DNA of 64,000 bases from assembly GCA_024401695.1 (NCBI GenBank), contig JAKSKN010000001.1, positions 124,001-188,000 of the forward strand, in the 5' to 3' direction. Made by a program: the position numbers and the translations under genes. This document shows positions 60,928-64,000 of this stretch, piece after piece. The notes below the pieces were generated by a model. That model did no database searches, was not told where the DNA came from, and saw only the letters and a list, made by a program, of their open reading frames with translations. The stretch is from Bacteroidales bacterium. GTDB taxonomy: Bacteria; Bacteroidota; Bacteroidia; Bacteroidales; UBA932. Each line of letters starts with the position of its first letter. Within the stretch, counting starts at the first letter, position 1.

Positions 60928-62066
60928 AAATTAATAAAATGGAAGTTATCAATCATACTCACCTTGAATATACCCGAAGTCGTGATGGCAAATCTTATAA
61001 CCAAATATAGAAAAATCACAAATCTCCATTGATTACTCCCCCTAATGTTAGGATTTGTACTATTTCCTCCTTGCCGTAGGAAAGCAGGAATAAACATCAA
61101 AATAGGCATACTAAAATATATGTCTGCCCTTGTCAAAATACCAACCTTATATGATAATAAGGCTACAAAGCATTCAAAAATAAGAAAGACAAAAGTTAAT
61201 TTATATAATCTAGAATTTCTAAAAGACTTTATTTTGTAAGACTTATATAAGGCCCAAAATAGAGGAGCATATACAAAAATAAACATTATACCGACTGTTT
61301 GCTCTTCTTCTAAGTAGTCATCAAAACGTCCTGCTCCAAAACCTTGATCCACAAAGTGCTGCAAAAGTGACGCACCATATACCAATGCAAAAACCGATGC
61401 CGCAACATATGCAATCTTTACTACTTTTCCCATTTTTTTTAACGGGCTTTGGTAAAGGATAAAGTATGAAAGAATAGGTATTACAAATAATGCTGAAGAG
61501 CGATGAATAAAAAAAGACAGTAGCATTAAAGGAATACAGAAAATACTTTTGTCTTTCAGTAATAAGGAAATGTTTAATATGCATATCGCGCCTGCTAAGG
61601 AACTACGTAATATATTGAAAGATGCAAAGTAAAACAAAGCGACATAAGCAGTAACCGCGTATCCAATACTTATATTATCTCTAAGGAGGTAAAAAGAAAA
61701 AAAAACTATCGCCAGTTGTATGGTTCTTATGATAGCTACTCCATAAATGGCATTATCCGTAAAAAGATGTATAATATAATTTAGATAAATATATCCTATC
61801 TCCACCAGTCCAGTTCCATAAGTAGAAGTACCATCTTTACTTTCATCAAATAGTAGTCTATACTGAGGCAAATCACTCCCGACATCATTGAAAGCAAAAA
61901 ACACCCATAGGAATAAAAAACATATCAGAAACCAATGGGGCCGAAATACTATATTCCCATTTACTGTTTTATATTGAGCATTAAAGGCAAACTTTGATGC
62001 CAATAGGAAAATAAGAGTATAGTAAAAAATGCTGATATCCTCGAATAGTAATGCTAAATAATTCAT
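60924..62066 (-). CDS. EpsG-family polysaccharide polymerase (Wzy-like)
   Basis: A 380-residue protein with about 10 helices, no catalytic motifs except the family's YRLLFDESKDG-like loop and FFIHRSSALFVIPILS, where the HRS motif is typical of EpsG. It would polymerise repeat units in the periplasm. AT content is high. Confidence 0.8.
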   Translation of the reverse strand: MNYLALLFEDISIFYYTLIFLLASKFAFNAQYKTVNGNIVFRPHWFLICFLFLWVFFAFNDVGSDLPQYRLLFDESKDGTSTYGTGLVEIGYIYLNYIIHLFTDNAIYGVAIIRTIQLAIVFFSFYLLRDNISIGYAVTAYVALFYFASFNILRSSLAGAICILNISLLLKDKSIFCIPLMLLSFFIHRSSALFVIPILSYFILYQSPLKKMGKVVKIAYVAASVFALVYGASLLQHFVDQGFGAGRFDDYLEEEQTVGIMFIFVYAPLFWALYKSYKIKSFRNSRLYKLTFVFLIFECFVALLSYKVGILTRADIYFSMPILMFIPAFLRQGGNSTNPNIRGSNQWRFVIFLYLVIRFAITTSGIFKVSMIDNFHFINL

Positions 62067-62093
62067 ATAGAATTCTTTATTACAACGGAGGGC

Positions 62094-63338
62094 TTATTGC
62101 TTAAATCTTAACAAAAAGGAAACTATGAAAGGAAAATAATTATTGGCTAAAGCACGGAAAACTGCAAAAATATCTTTTCTCCCTTTAAGCAATTCCTTAC
62201 TGTCGTAATAATTGAAAGATCTATCGGAGAAAGAATATAAATATAAATTTCTACGCGTACATTCTTCCACCGTAGGTTCTGGCACAAATCTATTTTGCTT
62301 TCCAATATAACATTTGTCAACAAGGACACGTTCTAATGCATCTTTAAAAGAAGAGACAACGCTATCTTTATCTTGAAAAACAGAATTAAGCGTCTCATAA
62401 CCTAAAAGGCCATTTGACAACTTTGTCTCTGGGTCAGCAACGATAACTAAAGCACCTGCTTCAGCGGAATGTCGAGCGCTGCCAGATCCGGCAATTACTA
62501 CATCAACTTTCTGATATAGTGACAAAGGAATCGGATGTAAAAGCCCAAGCTCCACACAACTAAAATTATCATTATCTGATATTATATTTGATATTAAATT
62601 TGTGTGGCAGGCACAGTCACCAACGATTAGTAACTGAACCGTATTATTCTTATGATTTTTGGCAAAGAGGCCAACATCTTGTATGATATTTTGGACATAT
62701 GGCTTTGTTCCCCTTCCAATGTAGCATATATTATAATCTTTTCTACTAATTGCGCATATTTTTTCATTTGGAATGTCCTGTACCGGCGCTTCATTTAAAA
62801 CCAACGAGCCAGGAATGTCGTTTGCGGATATAGTTCTTATTCCTTCAAATAATCGATTAAAAGTCATTAGGCAGCCTAGTATTTCCTTTCTTTGGTACTT
62901 AAATTCGTAAAAAGGCATCTTTTCAAGGTATGATTTTCCTTTTCCTCGATACACCTCTGTCATTAGATATATATAGTGCCGTGCATGAACAAGAGAAGCG
63001 AATAATTCAGCCCACTGAGATGAAGTATCATCATGTGATTCAACGATTATCTCATCATCAGTTTCAACAGGACCAAGGCGTTTTACCATTTTTTTCAATG
63101 TCCAGTTTACCAAAATTTGAGGATTCTTATATGGTGATACGCCAAGTGTTTCAATAGTATCATCAAGATACTTGTTCATATACTCAATCGGGCACTTTAT
63201 TTTTTTTGAATGATAGGTCGGATTAAAAACGTGAATACCCCAACCATTATCCTCAAGATATCTAGCTTTTGCGGCAATGTAGCACTGATTTCCACCAACT
63301 CCTTTTATACTGGATGTTACGAATATATAATATTTCAT
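62094..63338 (-). CDS. Probable GT-B glycosyltransferase
   Basis: A 414-residue protein: start YIFVTSSIKGVGGNQCYIAAKARYLEDNGW is like the donor/acceptor N-domain of GT4 enzymes; ICYIGRGTKPYVQNII and LYQKVDVVIAGSGSARHSAEAGA fit a C-terminal GT-B domain lacking the standard E-x7-E. Family assignment is moderate. Confidence 0.65.
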   Translation of the reverse strand: MKYYIFVTSSIKGVGGNQCYIAAKARYLEDNGWGIHVFNPTYHSKKIKCPIEYMNKYLDDTIETLGVSPYKNPQILVNWTLKKMVKRLGPVETDDEIIVESHDDTSSQWAELFASLVHARHYIYLMTEVYRGKGKSYLEKMPFYEFKYQRKEILGCLMTFNRLFEGIRTISANDIPGSLVLNEAPVQDIPNEKICAISRKDYNICYIGRGTKPYVQNIIQDVGLFAKNHKNNTVQLLIVGDCACHTNLISNIISDNDNFSCVELGLLHPIPLSLYQKVDVVIAGSGSARHSAEAGALVIVADPETKLSNGLLGYETLNSVFQDKDSVVSSFKDALERVLVDKCYIGKQNRFVPEPTVEECTRRNLYLYSFSDRSFNYYDSKELLKGRKDIFAVFRALANNYFPFIVSFLLRFKQ

Positions 63339-63393
63339 TTTTTTTCTGAACTAACAAAATGTTTCCAACACACAAAATATCAGATAACAATAA

Positions 63394-64000
63394 TTACTCT
63401 CTATGTAATCTAGACTTGAGAATATTCACTAAATATATACGAATTGGCTTTTCTAAGAATAGCCATACCGAACAACAACAGGTTAGGAATACCATAATAA
63501 ATAGCAATATCTGCTCCCATATCGCATTCCCTAATAACAATGACAACCCATATGATATAACACCAGAAACAACTATTGGTTTAAAACAGTCAAATATGCA
63601 TTTGAATACCTCATCATATGAGAATCCAATCTCTTGATGCAATAAGTATGGTCGTATCCCCAATGCCATAATAAGAGCAAGTATCAAATTAAGCCACTGA
63701 ACCCATAAAGCTCCGGCACCAATTTTAAAACATAGATATAGAAAAATAAAATACCCGAAACCAGTTATTGTTCCCCAAATTGCATTCAACTTCAATTTTC
63801 CTGATGCGACAAAAGGGATATAGGTCGATGATGAAATCGAACTAATAATTTGTGAAAAAATAGCAAGTTGGGTAAACTCTACAGCGAGAGGAGGAACCTC
63901 AACTAACCAAATATCTAATATTGTCTTCATCGATGCAATACACGGAAAGCCAATAACTACCAACAAGTCACATGTTACAACCGTCGAACGTAAACTCCAT
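63394..64000 (-). CDS. Oligosaccharide flippase (Wzx/MATE-like, N-terminus outside window)
   Basis: The frame is open to the window edge (WSLRSTVVTCDLLVVIGFPC), so the gene starts beyond 64000; about 200 C-terminal residues are seen with six hydrophobic helices (SSTYIPFVASGKLK, GFGYFIFLYLCFKIGAGALWVQW). Pattern is that of Wzx/RfbX flippases, which move lipid-linked units across the inner membrane. Confidence 0.75.
   Translation of the reverse strand, partial: WSLRSTVVTCDLLVVIGFPCIASMKTILDIWLVEVPPLAVEFTQLAIFSQIISSISSSTYIPFVASGKLKLNAIWGTITGFGYFIFLYLCFKIGAGALWVQWLNLILALIMALGIRPYLLHQEIGFSYDEVFKCIFDCFKPIVVSGVISYGLSLLLGNAIWEQILLFIMVFLTCCCSVWLFLEKPIRIYLVNILKSRLHRE

Overview
The window looks like a chromosomal segment of a Bacteroidales (Bacteroidota) bacterium. 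The evidence is the many Bacteroidota-type promoter -7 boxes (TAnnTTTG) placed just before start codons, lineage-typical gene content (DUF2207, RecX, a golvesin-domain amidase, Pit plus DUF47, SusD-free short lipoproteins) and near-absence of Shine-Dalgarno sequences. I cannot name a genus. No rRNA, tRNA or CRISPR was seen.

Region 1 (1-30.8 kb) is GC-rich, tightly packed core genome. It holds pgi (partial), an M28-like secreted protein that has lost most zinc ligands, a TPR protein, a YycJ-type MBL hydrolase, an MsbA-type ABC exporter, VanZ, and a golvesin/amidase protein. A probable minus-strand operon follows with a FlaA1/CapD-type NDP-sugar enzyme, a Kef-type antiporter, DUF47 and Pit. Next come the PAP2 / DAHP synthase-chorismate mutase / glutamine synthetase operon, rnhA-pdxA, trpS-recA, rlmN, DUF2207, recX, an envelope lipoprotein/barrel operon, an acetyltransferase, and a bcp plus mini-rubredoxin pair that includes a 53-residue gene. 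Divergent promoters here are strikingly compact (two back-to-back -7 boxes only 1-2 bp apart) and many mRNAs look leaderless.

Region 2 (30.8-35.4 kb) is a genomic scar zone of decayed mobile and phage-like genes. It contains two RhuM remnants, an IS66 transposase tail, a Bro-N antirepressor gene with an internal deletion, a frameshifted hypothetical gene, REP-like palindromes, a 31-bp palindrome and a five-copy 24-bp tandem repeat. Between the remnants sits an intact two-gene module of a GHKL ATPase and a STAS-like DUF4325 protein.

Region 3 (35.4-64 kb) is AT-richer and almost entirely minus strand. It is a surface-polysaccharide locus: flippase, glycosyltransferases, EpsG-type polymerase, epimerase, MBOAT and SGNH acyl-modification genes, YjbH-like barrel, WecA-type initiating transferase and WbuC. 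Two cargo blocks interrupt it. One is a complete Qat anti-phage system (qatABCD, 39.7-44.4 kb) followed by two translationally coupled genes of unknown role (a Cys-rich methyltransferase-like protein and a long DUF1848 protein). The other is a four-gene module (54.1-57.8 kb) of small P-loop NTPase, ParB/DGQHR-like protein and two HEPN-like proteins, which resembles an undescribed defence system. Two polysaccharide genes carry 9-bp G tracts in frame, suggesting slipped-strand phase variation, and one of two nucleotidyltransferase paralogues carries a single premature TGA.
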